From Trematomus loennbergii (taxonomy: Eukaryota; Chordata; Actinopteri; Perciformes; Nototheniidae): a DNA stretch of 64,000 nt. Below the pieces are notes generated by a model. It was not told the DNA's origin, did no database searches, and was given only the letters and a program-made list of their open reading frames with translations. Below are positions 49,335 to 59,874 of the stretch, one piece after another (positions within the stretch are counted from its first letter, which is position 1; each line of letters starts with the position of its first letter). The stretch is from contig JAAOOA010000367.1 in the NCBI GenBank assembly GCA_012861695.1, positions 77,501-141,500 on the forward strand, read 5' to 3'. A program made the position numbers and the translations under genes.

Positions 49335-49585
49335 CAGTGTGTGTGGGAGGAATTGTTTTACTGATGTTGTGGGGACCTAACCTTTTTTTAAACAATGTGG
49401 GGACATGTTTTCATTTTATGTTAAATAATATTAGATTCAACTTAGTCATTGCACAGAGTACTAGGACAACAAAGGCAGTTTACATTTGAAGTATATACAG
49501 TAGGAACAGTATTAATAAGTCTAATGAAAAGTATTATTGATACTGAATACACTATAGAGGTAGTAGACAGTATATTATAGACACA
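49335..49585 (-). repeat. Dispersed repeat, copy 2 of an inverted pair
   Basis: Counterpart of 46375-46600 on the opposite strand, about 2.7 kb away. Confidence 0.6.
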
Positions 49586-50243
49586 ATAGCCCCAGCCTCC
49601 TCCTGCAGACCCAATTACTGCCTTTCTTCCTGATAACCAGCAGTACACCTGTATGTGTGTGTTTCCTTTCATGCCTTTCTTTCTGCTTTCTCCTTTCTTT
49701 TTTGACGGGTTTGCTCTTGTGTACTGATAGCCATCTCATTGACTTTAATCAGCCATCCATCAATGTGACAACGCGGGGAGAATAAAGGTTTTCAGGCACT
49801 AGTTAATTAATCTGCCCGCTCCTGTCTGCCTGCACTGCTCAATCATGGAGTAAATAAAGGCAGTCAAGAATGTAATTGTTTGTTTTCTGTGCACGCTTTG
49901 GAAAAAAGGCACTTTTTCATCTCAAGGAGCCGTGAAAGTTGCCCTTTTCGCTTTCGTTTGCCGAAAGGTGTCTCATAAAGCAAATGAGGCAGAGGTATGT
50001 ACAAATGTCACGTTTCAGGAGAACTGGTTTTTGTACTTTCTCCTTACAAAGCACAAAGACAACGCAGCATCTTCAGAGAAAGAAAGAATTGTTTTTGCTT
50101 ATTTTAAAGCTTTCTTTGTGTTATAATAAAAGAAACAATCAGTTATCAGTTTGGAGAATGATTCTCCACTGTTTGGTACAAGCTTTGTTTGCTTGTGTGT
50201 CCTTGTTTCGCCTTGCAATATATAACATATATATATTATCAAA
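49586..50243. other. Unique stretch, no gene seen
   Basis: Overlapping open frames (about 49932-50253) share sequence in two frames and show no domain. Confidence 0.5.
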
Positions 50244-50368
50244 CAGGGACTGACTTGGATTGAAAAACACGGCACTGGTTTCAAATTAAATGTAAATGAA
50301 CAACAATTAATCAGCCATTAATCAGCCATAATCTGCAAAGCATCGTGAGTATACCAGTCTACATTCAT
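50244..50368 (+). repeat. ~125-bp dispersed repeat starting CAGGGACTGACTTGG, copy 1
   Basis: Matches 56723-56838 in the same orientation (AACACGGCACTGGTTTCAAA; CATCGTGAGTA). The CAGGGAC start resembles hAT termini, but no matching right end was found. Confidence 0.75.
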
Positions 50369-50426
50369 AAACTTAATTAAAAAAGTAAGGAAATGTGTGT
50401 TTGGTGGATTATTTCTTTGTTGTAAC

Positions 50427-50429
50427 AAT
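50427..50429. other. Left 3-bp target duplication (AAT) of Harbinger
   Basis: AAT precedes the left terminus. The right copy is 55552-55554. The opposite fold-back arm shows the uninterrupted site GTAACAATGCTT. Confidence 0.9.
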
Positions 50430-50750
50430 AGCCGCGTTCACACCAAGTACTTTCCTGTACTTAGTTCCGGCACTAAGAGCCCTGGTGCTTTTAACCCCAG
50501 GGCACTTAGTACAGATCGCGTTCACACCAGAGTACTTTTCCCTGAGGGAAGATTACGCAAATGAGCTTCTGACGTCACTTCTTCTTCTTCTGCGTTGGCT
50601 TTACTGGCAGGCCACAAACCACTTCACGGCGAGTACAGTAGGTGGCGGTAAGCACCTTAAAGTTGTTTGCAATCCGCTACAAAACAAGAGGAGAAGAAGA
50701 AGAAAAACTTCCCGCGTATACTGTCTGTTGTTTACCTTCCGACCTCAGAC

Positions 50751-51667
50751 ATGATGGAGATGGAGTCGACTGAAGTTGTGCTGTTTGTGCTCATGCTATA
50801 CAGCTTTGTGACTTCGTTAATGCGGCCTGAGCCTATTCGGATCCGGAGCCGCCACACGTCGAATGCTATGGCAAAGTTTATTCAGCAACAAAGGCAGTTT
50901 AAAAGCCTTAGGAAAAGGATTGGCCGACGGAAAGCACACATGACTGCCATGTTTCACCGTCGGATGGCTGATGACGATGAGCGTTTTCACGCCCTAAGAA
51001 CAGCAATGGTAAGTTCAGTAAATTATTAATACTATCTAATGTAGGATTTGTGGAGTTATGTAGAGCTAATTTGCGCCTTTGTATGTGTTCCAGATATGCA
51101 AATACTACGGGACGCGTCGTGTCCCGCGCTCTCTCTGGGTGAACAATAGAACCTCAGCCTGGTGGGAGAAGGTGGTGCCGACGTACACCGATGTGCAGTG
51201 GATCCAAGATTTCAGAATGTCCAAGCACTCTTTCCAATACCTCTGTAGTCGCCTGGAAGCAACGTTGGGGAGAAGCGACACCAACTTCCGGGAGTGTGTC
51301 CCTGTGGCTAAAAAAATCGCCATAGCACTGTGGAAACTTGCGACCAACTCTGAGTACAGGACCATCTCTCATTTGTTTGGAGTCGGCAGATCTACAGTGT
51401 GTTACTGTGTGCACGAGTTCTGCTCCTCTGTTGTGAGCATACTCCTTTGTGAGTTCATGCCATGGCCGAACGCTGAGAAGTTAGAGGAGATGGCGTTATT
51501 TTTTGACCGCAGATGGGGTGCCACAGTGTGTAGGTGCAGTAGATGGATCACACATCCCCATTCTGAGACCAGAGGAAAACCCAGCTTGATGGGCCAGCGC
51601 CAGCCATTGCCGAGGCTGGGGGGCAAGACACACGCACAGCCCTTATGAGGCATCTGAACAGCATGTA
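50751..51667 (+). pseudogene. HARBI1-like Harbinger transposase, DDE domain deleted
   Basis: Exon 1 (50751-51008, 86 codons from MMEMESTEVVLF) ends at ATG|GTAAGT. Exon 2 starts after GTTCCAG at 51094 in phase 0 and reads ICKYYGTRRVPRSLWVNN. It continues through the HARBI1-type N-terminal region with KKIAIALWKLATNSEYRTIS, then HLFGVGRSTVCYCVHEFC. At about 51516 one base is missing. The shifted frame continues with VGAVDGSHIPILRPEENPA, containing the first catalytic Asp (51542-51544). Then most of the catalytic domain is absent, and only a C-terminal GQDTRTALMRHLNSM and stop (51665-51667) remain. AATAAA is at 51685. An intact family member should be roughly 350-400 residues. I chose 50751 because upstream Met codons precede low-complexity lysine-rich sequence. 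It is inactive as transposase. Confidence 0.88.
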
Positions 51668-53354
51668 AATTGTACATTCTAAACAATAAATGTAAACATT
51701 ATTGACAATAAAGCTGATCATTTCTACGGTGCTTTTGTTTCTCTCTTTCATTTTGTAGTCAAGACAGGCAACATTACAATAGTGTAATAGTAGCCAAAAC
51801 TAACATACATGTTAGTAACTAAAGTGTCAGTTGTACATGTCACTAAACATTGTCAATATAAAATAAAGTGTCAGTTGTACTATATAATAACAGTAATAAC
51901 AATATAAAATAAGGATCTGTTTAATCGCCATGTCGGTTTTCTTTATTGCACTCTCAAGACATAACATGAAATAGACAATTTTTATGTCGTAACTCTTCAA
52001 TTATACGGCTCTGCTGTCAACAAATCTTGAAAACGGAGACGAGGGGAATGTAGAAATCGGTAAATCACTTCAGAAATGTATTGATAATTGTTCTGCTTTT
52101 TAATGTAAACTTGAATTCATAGTAAACTAGCTGCTTTTGAGCACTTTACTTTTTACATGGGCCATTTTGAACGTGACGTGACTGTATTCAAACTAAGTCA
52201 CCATCTACCCCTAGTTTCATTTGGTGCATCAGTCTTTATTTTGCCCTATGATGATACTAACCTAGCATTCACAACCCTAGTTTTTTATGGTTTCATTTTG
52301 GAAATAAAAACATAAAAAATGGAAACTTTCATGTCATTTTTGGCCCATAGTGGACTCCATGTTGTGTTGTGTGAAATGTGGGGGAATTAAAAGTTTTGGT
52401 CAAATATTTAAAATGATATAAATTATCATATTTGTGTATGTGCCGCTGCCATTCCTCCACAAGGTTGATGATAAATAAATGACAAATAAAGCTTTGCCAG
52501 TTTATAACCGATGAAACATGATGGTATCAGAATACTCACTTACATGTGATGTATAGCATGCTACACAGGTCACTAAAGATAAAGTGTCAGAAATAAGCAA
52601 GATGATTTAATCGCCATGTTGGTTTTTTTATTGCAGCATATGACATAACATGAAATTAGAACAATTTTGTTATGTAAATAAAGTGACAAAGTGTCAGTTG
52701 GACATTATATAAAAAAAAAGTGATAACAGCAATAATATAAAACTAAACTATGCATAAACTATGCATAGGCTCAGCAGCAGACATTAACAGGGGCCACTAT
52801 TTGGAGGAAGACCTGTTGGCTTTCACTAGCTGGGAAAGCACTTCCAGAAACCCAGTGTTAAATGCCGCTTGTTGCTCATCCTGCCGCTCCTGGCGCAGCT
52901 CCTGGCGCCGCGCCAACGCTTCATCCTGGTGCCGCTGGCGCTCCATCTGCTGCAGCGCCAGTTCTGACTGGCGCTCCATCGAGGTGATCATTCTGGCCTC
53001 CGCTTCCTGGGTCTGGCTGAACTGCACCGCCTGATCTAGCGCGCAGCGACTCATTCGCCACGGCACGCTGGTCCTCCAACGCCTGGACGGTCTCGAGGAA
53101 AAGTGCATCCTGTGTCCGCTTTCCTAAGAGGGGAAAATAAGCAAGATACAAGATCAACAACCAGAGACATACATCATGTATTTTTTAGCTGCCTGGATTA
53201 TAACAGACAAAGACTCATTCTGATAACTGCACTGGAACAACTCAACATCAAGGACATGGATTTCAAGTCAATATATGAAAGTAAATCAAGAAATGAAGCA
53301 AACAAGCTGATCTTCAAATTCTTCAAAAGCACTGGTCTGAGGACAAGGATTTAA

Positions 53355-54313
53355 CCTCTTAAGCCCTGAGCCTGTTTTTCAGGTCTCAGGCTCGAAAATG
53401 ACATTCCCAGAACAAATGACCATATCTTCCCTTCTAAAAGGGTTAAATTAATAATCTTTATTCTCAAAGTAATGATAAACCTGTGAGTTGGATGTAGAAA
53501 AGTCAGAATCAATATAGATGTTTTTTATTTTAAAGTATAGTAAAAAACTGTAAATTATAGTGTCCGTCCAAAAATTCTTTTTTACTTATAGTGAAAACTA
53601 CCCTTGGATGATGGGTTAGTAGACTAAAAGCTATATAAGTTATATACACACCAAAACGTTAACAAATAAGTGAGAGTGACGCGTTACCAAAACCGGAAGC
53701 TGCATACACTCTGGTGGCTACCATTAGCAGCTAACTTTTCCGCTCCGATTTTTACATAAAAAATGGAATTATGGATTATAAATAATTTTTTAAAAGGCAC
53801 AGGTACATTATCAACCTATGGATCAACAGTTGTAGATTTTTTTTTTTTCGTTTTAATGCCATTGAACACGTCTTTTGACCTAATTGACAGCTATGGTGAG
53901 ACGATCTGCCGTAAAAGCTCCGTAAAGGTACGTGTTGTGATGTCTGTGTTTGCTTCCCCTGTCGCAAGTTCGGATCGCTCAGTGATGATACTATACGTAA
54001 ATAATCAGTGGAGTCTCAGCTTTAATAGGCTATATTGTATGTGCAGCTACGATAAGTAATAAGGGTATCTTTATCTTGAATTGTGTGCCGCAGTGCGTTA
54101 GAATGTTTTCGCTCAGGGGTCATTTAGACCCTTCTTATGAGACTTGTGTTTTGTTTTGGTAAAAATGGTTCATATCTTCAGTTAGCTGAGATTCTTCCCG
54201 TTAATCTGGTGCTACACATTAATAGTTTCATAAATGTTAAGAAGCCCTGAGACATTATCTCGAAAACAAAACGGTGGGAGGGGTCCAATGGGGGGACCGC
54301 CGTGCTTAAGAGG
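53355..54313 (+). mobile_element. piggyBac-like MITE A, inside the Myb intron
   Basis: Starts CCTCTTAAGCCC and ends GCTTAAGAGG. TTAA on both sides (53351-53354 and 54314-54317). 959 bp, no transposase. TTAA target plus CC-start inverted repeats fit piggyBac. An inverted relative is at 55761-56726. It was inserted after the Harbinger because it interrupts only the intron. Confidence 0.85.
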
Positions 54314-54317
54314 TTAA

Positions 54318-54868
54318 TAAATCAACAGTAGGTGGCGATATATGCTCCAAGTGGAAGCGATTTCTTACCGGAAGTCATGTGACCTCTAGCCCGGATGTTT
54401 ACAATGTTTGTAAGAGAGTAAAAAGGCGCGAAATGTTCTCTTTCACGCTGTTTCATAATTGTACCAAGAAAGAAGGAAATAAACATGATTGTGAACATCT
54501 ATGCGTAACGTTCTTTCAAGACAAAGTTACAGTGTGTTTACCTTTGCGTTTGGTTGCCGGTAAGGGGGACGAGCAAGCGTGCAAGCTCTGATCTCCAACG
54601 CCAAGAACCTCGCTTGTTTCCAATACCGAGTGTTGTTGCTGATTTTCCTCGCCTGAAACACATGATTAGTTCCATGAGTTAGTGAAGCAAATTACAGAAA
54701 CACTGCACAGTTATTCACTAGTCAAAACGTTTTAATAGCTAGATGTTATTAGCCAGCTCGGGGCCAGTGTTAGCTAGTTTAGCCTAGCTTGATCTACTGA
54801 GCAAATAAAAGTACATCTGAGACCATTATTGTGCAGATTAAAACCCCAGTGCATGTAGTTGCTTTTAC
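54318..54868. other. Remaining intron of the Harbinger Myb gene
   Basis: A 70-codon plus-strand open frame (54379-54591) is not recognisable and lies antisense in an intron. No other feature. Confidence 0.5.
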
Positions 54869-55760
54869 CTTCGTCGTTGTCGCCCTCTACATTCGCCGTT
54901 CGAGCGGCCTCCGATGCCATAGTGCCCGAATCCAGGCTCGATGCTGTACCGGAGAATGATGGTCTGCTCCCAAGCAAAGCATCCAAGCGGTCAAACCACT
55001 TCGTGGTCCTCCGGTCGTTACCACTTTTGTTGTTCCAGTCTTTTGTTTTCTTGTAGTCCTGGCGGAGTTTCTTGATTTTCAGCCGGCATGCCGTGGCGCT
55101 GTGCACGATTCCCATCTCCAGCAACAACTTCGAACAACGATCGAAGATCTTTGAATTGGGTACTGGCTTCAACAGCATTCCCTGCGTCGTGTCGTCGGCG
55201 TAGATGTAGAGAAGCGCTGATACCTCCTCATCAGTCCATCGCTCGGATTTCTTCATGTTTGTCATTTTCGTGCGTTAAAAAAACAAACTACTCTTCTTGG
55301 TGGCTGTTGTAGCGAGGCAAAACAATGGCGGCTCTACACAACAATTCCACAGTTGTACGGGGCGTGGTTTGCAATTCGCCCAGCCAATCAGCACTGGGGC
55401 ACTTTTCACCCACAGAAAAGTACGCTCTCTGAGTTGGCTCTAAAAATGGGGGTAAAAGTACCCGAGATTAAGTACGATTTTTGGTGTGAACGCGACTCAC
55501 GGAACTAAAACGCGAAAAGTACGGTGAAAGTACTCCGGTGTGAACGCGGCTAATGCTTCTTGGCACTAAATCGTATACTGTTGGAAAGCCTGTTTATTTA
55601 CCTTTCAAATGGTGCCACATTTGTGAGGAACACAAATCTCCTCCGCCATTTGAAAGGTGAGTAAACAGGCTTTCCAACGGTATAAAATGTATTGCCAAAA
55701 AGCATTGTTACAACAAAGAAATAATCTGCCAAACATAAATGTACTTACTTTTGGTGTTAA

Positions 55761-56726
55761 CCTGTTAAGCCCCATAGCCCCCGCCGGCGGGGACTACAGG
55801 CTTTTTTTTCACGAAACTGTGTCTCAGGGCTTCTTAACATTTAATAAACTATGAATGTGTCATACCCACCTAACGGGAAGAAACTCAGCTAACTGACGAT
55901 ACGAAAGAAAATTACGGAAACAAAACACAAGTCTCACAAGAAGCGTCTAAATGAGCCCTGAGCGAAAAAACGCACTTAGCACAGAACTCACGGTATAAAT
56001 ACTTTATTACTTATCGGATCTGCACCACCAAGATATTAGCTAGCAAGCTGAGATAACCCAGACAACACACGACGTAGCTTTACCTTACCTTTTGCTGTTT
56101 CTGATCAAATGTTGTGTTCAATGGCATTACAACGATAAAAACGCTGCTGAAGGTTAATCCATAGGTTAATCCAATGTGTCTGTGTCACTTTGAAATGATT
56201 ACTGATAATCCATCATTCCATTTTTATGTCAATAACGGAGTTTTCATATATAGCTGCTATGATAGCTACTAGAGTGTTTGACAGCTTCCGGTTTTTGGCG
56301 TTCTGGCTACGCATCACTCATTCACCAATGGGTCATGTGTAGGTGGATTTAGGAACTTCCCCTTCGATTCTATTGGCTCTAACGGTTCAAAAGAGATGTC
56401 AATCACCAAAATCGACCGAGGGGGGCCAGAGATATGGAAAATGCACCAAAATGACCCCAGAAGTGTTTTTTTTGCTAAACCTCTCTAAAAATCAAATGTC
56501 ACGTGTTTTGCATCAAAATGTTTTACTATGTTCAATCTGAATTTACTTTAAAATAAAATAAATCTATATTGATTCTGACTTTTCTACATCCAACTCACAG
56601 GTTTATCATTGCTTTGAGAAAAAAGATTATTAATTTACCCCTTTTAGAAGTGAAGTTATAGTAATTTGTTCTGGGAATGTCATTTTCGAGCCTGAGACCT
56701 GGAAAACAGGCTTGGGGCTTAACAGG
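55761..56726 (-). mobile_element. piggyBac-like MITE B, inverted relative of MITE A
   Basis: Left end CCTGTTAAGCCCC after TTAA (55757-55760), right end GGGGCTTAACAGG. Reverse-complement matching to MITE A covers both ends and internal blocks (TGTCTCAGGGCTTCTTAACA; TCTGACTTTTCTACATCCAA). The right TTAA is missing; the end fuses directly to the repeat starting at 56723. Confidence 0.85.
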
Positions 56727-56838
56727 GACGGACTGGGATTGAAATACACGGCACTGGTTTCAAATGAAATGTCAATTAACACACAATGCATCAGCCAGAA
56801 TCTGCACAGCATCGTGAGTAAACCAGTTGACATTCATT
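56723..56838 (+). repeat. ~125-bp dispersed repeat starting CAGGGACGGACTGGG, copy 2
   Basis: Direct-repeat partner of 50244-50368. Its first bases overlap the end of MITE B. Confidence 0.75.
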
Positions 56839-57866
56839 ATGACTGAATATGGAGATTTCTCACAGTATTTGTTACCCACAGCTGCTTCATGGTATAAAAA
56901 GCTCCTTCATTTCATGAAATCCCAGCAGCTCTACAGGCAGAAACAATGTTCACCTTCATTAGATCTGCTAAAATCACAGCTGATGCTACAGTCCAAACTC
57001 TACACACATCAGATGCTCAGTTATTATTTCATATTAATGAGGAAGAAGATGTCATCAACACCAATTCGGCCATCTTTGGAGGAAACCAGAAACTGCAGCC
57101 TATTACCTTAAGCTGTAAAAAACCCTTAAGCGGAACACAGAGGGAAGTATAGTAAAACTTTTCCACTTTAAACATTTTAAACATGGTTTGGAGGCTCTGT
57201 TGTGCTTGAACGGACACTCCTATGACCAACGAACAAAACAAAAAAAGGACCATGGGATTACATTTTATTCTTTTACACTAACAAGGGGGACGTAGAAACA
57301 TCAGCAAGAGACGCTGAATGTGTTGAAACCATGGATGTTTAATAAGAACTGGATACAGCGTGGGAGGCGGGGTCTCGTTCTTTCCTATGAGAGATGCTCA
57401 TTGGCTCATGAGGACAAAATGGCCCAACTTTTGAGAGAGCAAAACGTCACAGATTACCCAGCATGCCTGGCTGTCAGAGCAGAAGAACCCGTATGTGCGT
57501 TCACAGTGCATGCGCCCCTTAAGCCCCGCCCCCCGAGCTCTTACTCTCGGCTCACTAGAATGAATGGAGAGAGAAAATAAATCTAGATTCGGCTTTTAGT
57601 GCATTTTACAACTTTAAGGACCTAATATTTAATATTCAAATAAGGGCTATAAAATAGTTTATACTGGGTAGTTTATTTAGTTAAAGAAAAATGATCCACC
57701 GATTTACAGACGTCTCTTTCCCCATGTAAGTCAATGGGAAAAAGTATTTCTGGGCCGGGTGACGTCACGGACTGATACGGAAGTTTTCGTACCGCCGTTT
57801 GGCCACTACGAATATTTTCCTCAGAGTCTCGAGCACTTCCTGGGGGCTTGGTTGAAACCCAATCTA
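56839..57866. other. Probably old transposon-derived sequence, no gene
   Basis: About 57310-57840 (GCGTGGGAGGCGGGGTCTCG; CCCATGTAAGTCAATGGGAA; GCCGGGTGACGTCACGG) resembles a common fish interspersed repeat. Ends were not paired. The 94-codon and shorter open frames at 56827-57152 overlap in two frames and are not convincing. Confidence 0.4.
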
Positions 57867-58283
57867 CTATACTGGGAATATGATTTTTTCCACCATTTTT
57901 GTAGCTTCTTTTGAATCCAGGCTCACAATCAGACACTTTTGACCTAGGTGTCCCAAAAACGTCCAGAATGTAAAAAAATCAAAACAAAGGGATTTATTTT
58001 GGAATTTGTTTGTAAAATCCCACTCATTGTGCGAGACTTATACGCTGAATGTGTTAAACTACATGAACACAAAGTACTACCCTGGGAATATGATCTTAAA
58101 CAGGAAATGCCAGAGTTGATTTTCGAAGTTGTGTCCACCATTTGTGTAGCTTCTTCTTTAATCCAGGCTCACAATCAGACACTTTTGAATAGACCTAGAT
58201 GTCCCAAAAACGTCCAGAATGTAAGAAAATCCAAAACATATGATCCTATATTTTAATTTTTTAGTAAAATCCCCCCCATTGTG
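57867..58283. repeat. ~212-bp tandem duplication
   Basis: Both copies contain GGGAATATGAT, ATCCAGGCTCACAATCAGAC and GTCCCAAAAACGTCCAGAAT. Copy 2 has about 35 extra bases. Confidence 0.88.
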
Positions 58284-58771
58284 GCAGAGTATTAATAGAA
58301 TCAGCTCCACATCCTGATCAGATCCCACTGAAGGGATTCACAGTCATTATAAGAGACAGCAGGAGAGCATAATGATGCTAACGCGCTATAATTACTACAT
58401 ACGCAGAGATTCCCTCAGGAAGTATCCTGCTCCACTTTATCTGTGATTGTAGAGATTTAATCAGTGTTTGCAGTGAGGGAAGCTGTTTACATGCCCGTAG
58501 CAAAGTATTAATGTGGATCACTTTCTGAGGAACCACAGTATGTGTTTAATGTTTCCTGGAAACTCTTTGTCATCTACTAACATGCAATCACTTTCAAAAT
58601 GATTATTATAGTAACATATTTTCAGCTCAATCATTAGGATATAGGGAACCTCCAACGATGATATATACAAGATACTGAATAATAACAATGAGAATACATG
58701 CTTTACTTGCAGTTACAGCGACAATCTTTCATATTGATATTCATTTCTCTATTTTACTGTTGTTGGAAACT
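58284..58771. other. Unique stretch, no gene seen
   Basis: No supported feature. Confidence 0.5.
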
Positions 58772-58891
58772 TACCTAAAATGTTTTATGGTCTTATTTTA
58801 ACAATAAGATCACATGACCTCTTCTGATGTTACTGCAGATCTGCTGTAAGCTAGCTAGCTAACATAGCTAACCTAGTCATTTCAGATATAC
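58772..58891 (-). repeat. Dispersed ~120-bp repeat, copy 2
   Basis: Reverse complement of 28616-28735 (CTTCTGATGTTACTGCAGAT; CTGTAAGCTAGCTAGCTAAC). Confidence 0.85.
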
Positions 58892-59546
<655 letters not shown>

Positions 59547-59751
59547 TCACATCTGTCTTTTATTCAATGAGACGGATAAAAAACAAAGTTCTAAATCAAA
59601 ATGAAAAGCTTAACATGCACAGTTTGGATTAACGGTACATTTTCTGTATACATATATTCTACAGAAATGTGTCAGAGATGTGTCCTATAGTATTGTGGAC
59701 TTTTTTAAGAATTTCTTATTTATCCAGAATATTTGATATTGTTTATATTTA

Positions 59752-59874
59752 ATATACAAATGTTCATTGTCATTTAAATGTTCATTGTTAATTCTCTATT
59801 CCACTTTTTAAGTATTTGTATTTTAAGGTTGAACACACTGCCAAATTGGGATTAATAAAGTATATCTATCTTTC
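59752..59874 (+). mobile_element. LINE 3' tail, same family as 2483-2622
   Basis: CTTTTTAAGTATTTGTATTT, GAACACACTGCCAAATTGGG, ATTAATAAAGTATATCTATC. 5'-truncated. Confidence 0.65.

Larger units (their letters stand above)
52797..55265 (-). pseudogene. Harbinger Myb/SANT-like DNA-binding protein, two exons, one frameshift
   Basis: Exon 1 (55265-54869) encodes a Myb/SANT-like domain (about residues 8-95) starting KKSERWTDEEVSALL, with CRLKIKKLRQDYKKTKDW and KWFDRLDALLGSRP, then an acidic Ser-rich linker. Donor GAAG|GTAAAAG. Exon 2 (53123-52797) follows CCCCTCTTAG in matching phase (phase 1). It reads KRTQDALFLETVQALEDQ, then a Gln/Arg-rich coiled coil (MERQSELALQQMERQRHQDE) ending RSSSK and TAG at 52797. 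One extra base near 53040-53044 breaks the frame in exon 2. In this family the Myb protein assists transposase binding to the transposon ends and nuclear import. The intron (53124-54868) contains a TTAA MITE. TTTATT (AATAAA on minus) occurs at about 52627. Confidence 0.87.
50430..55551. mobile_element. PIF/Harbinger DNA transposon, two-gene, 5.1 kb
   Basis: Terminal inverted repeat AGCCGCGTTCACACC at both ends, with a second subterminal CGCGTTCACACC copy inside each end. It carries a HARBI1-like transposase gene on the plus strand near the left end and a Myb/SANT-like gene on the minus strand near the right end, convergent, which is the standard two-gene layout of animal Harbingers. The element is damaged: most of the DDE domain is missing, each gene has a frameshift, and a piggyBac-like MITE sits in the Myb intron. 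About 51830-51985 and 52560-52745 are a degenerate internal duplication between the genes. Confidence 0.93.
50377..55754. mobile_element. Palindromic fold-back element split by the Harbinger insertion
   Basis: With 50430-55551 and one AAT removed, 50377-50429 plus 55555-55612 forms one arm, and 55645-55754 its reverse complement (about 105 bp, mostly matched). Shared text includes GATTATTTCTTTGTTGTAAC and GTTGGAAAGCCTGTTTA. The centre has ATTTGTG AGGAA CACAAAT. Total original length is about 250 bp. No coding capacity. Confidence 0.88.

Noticed and set aside
54379..54591. 70-codon plus-strand open frame in the Harbinger Myb intron
   Set aside because: Antisense to the gene, inside an intron, no domain; probably chance.
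50244..56838. Interpreting the direct repeats at 50244 and 56723 as long terminal repeats of one element
   Set aside because: The sequence between them is fully explained by a fold-back element, Harbinger and two MITEs; there are no retroviral-type genes, primer site or TG...CA ends.
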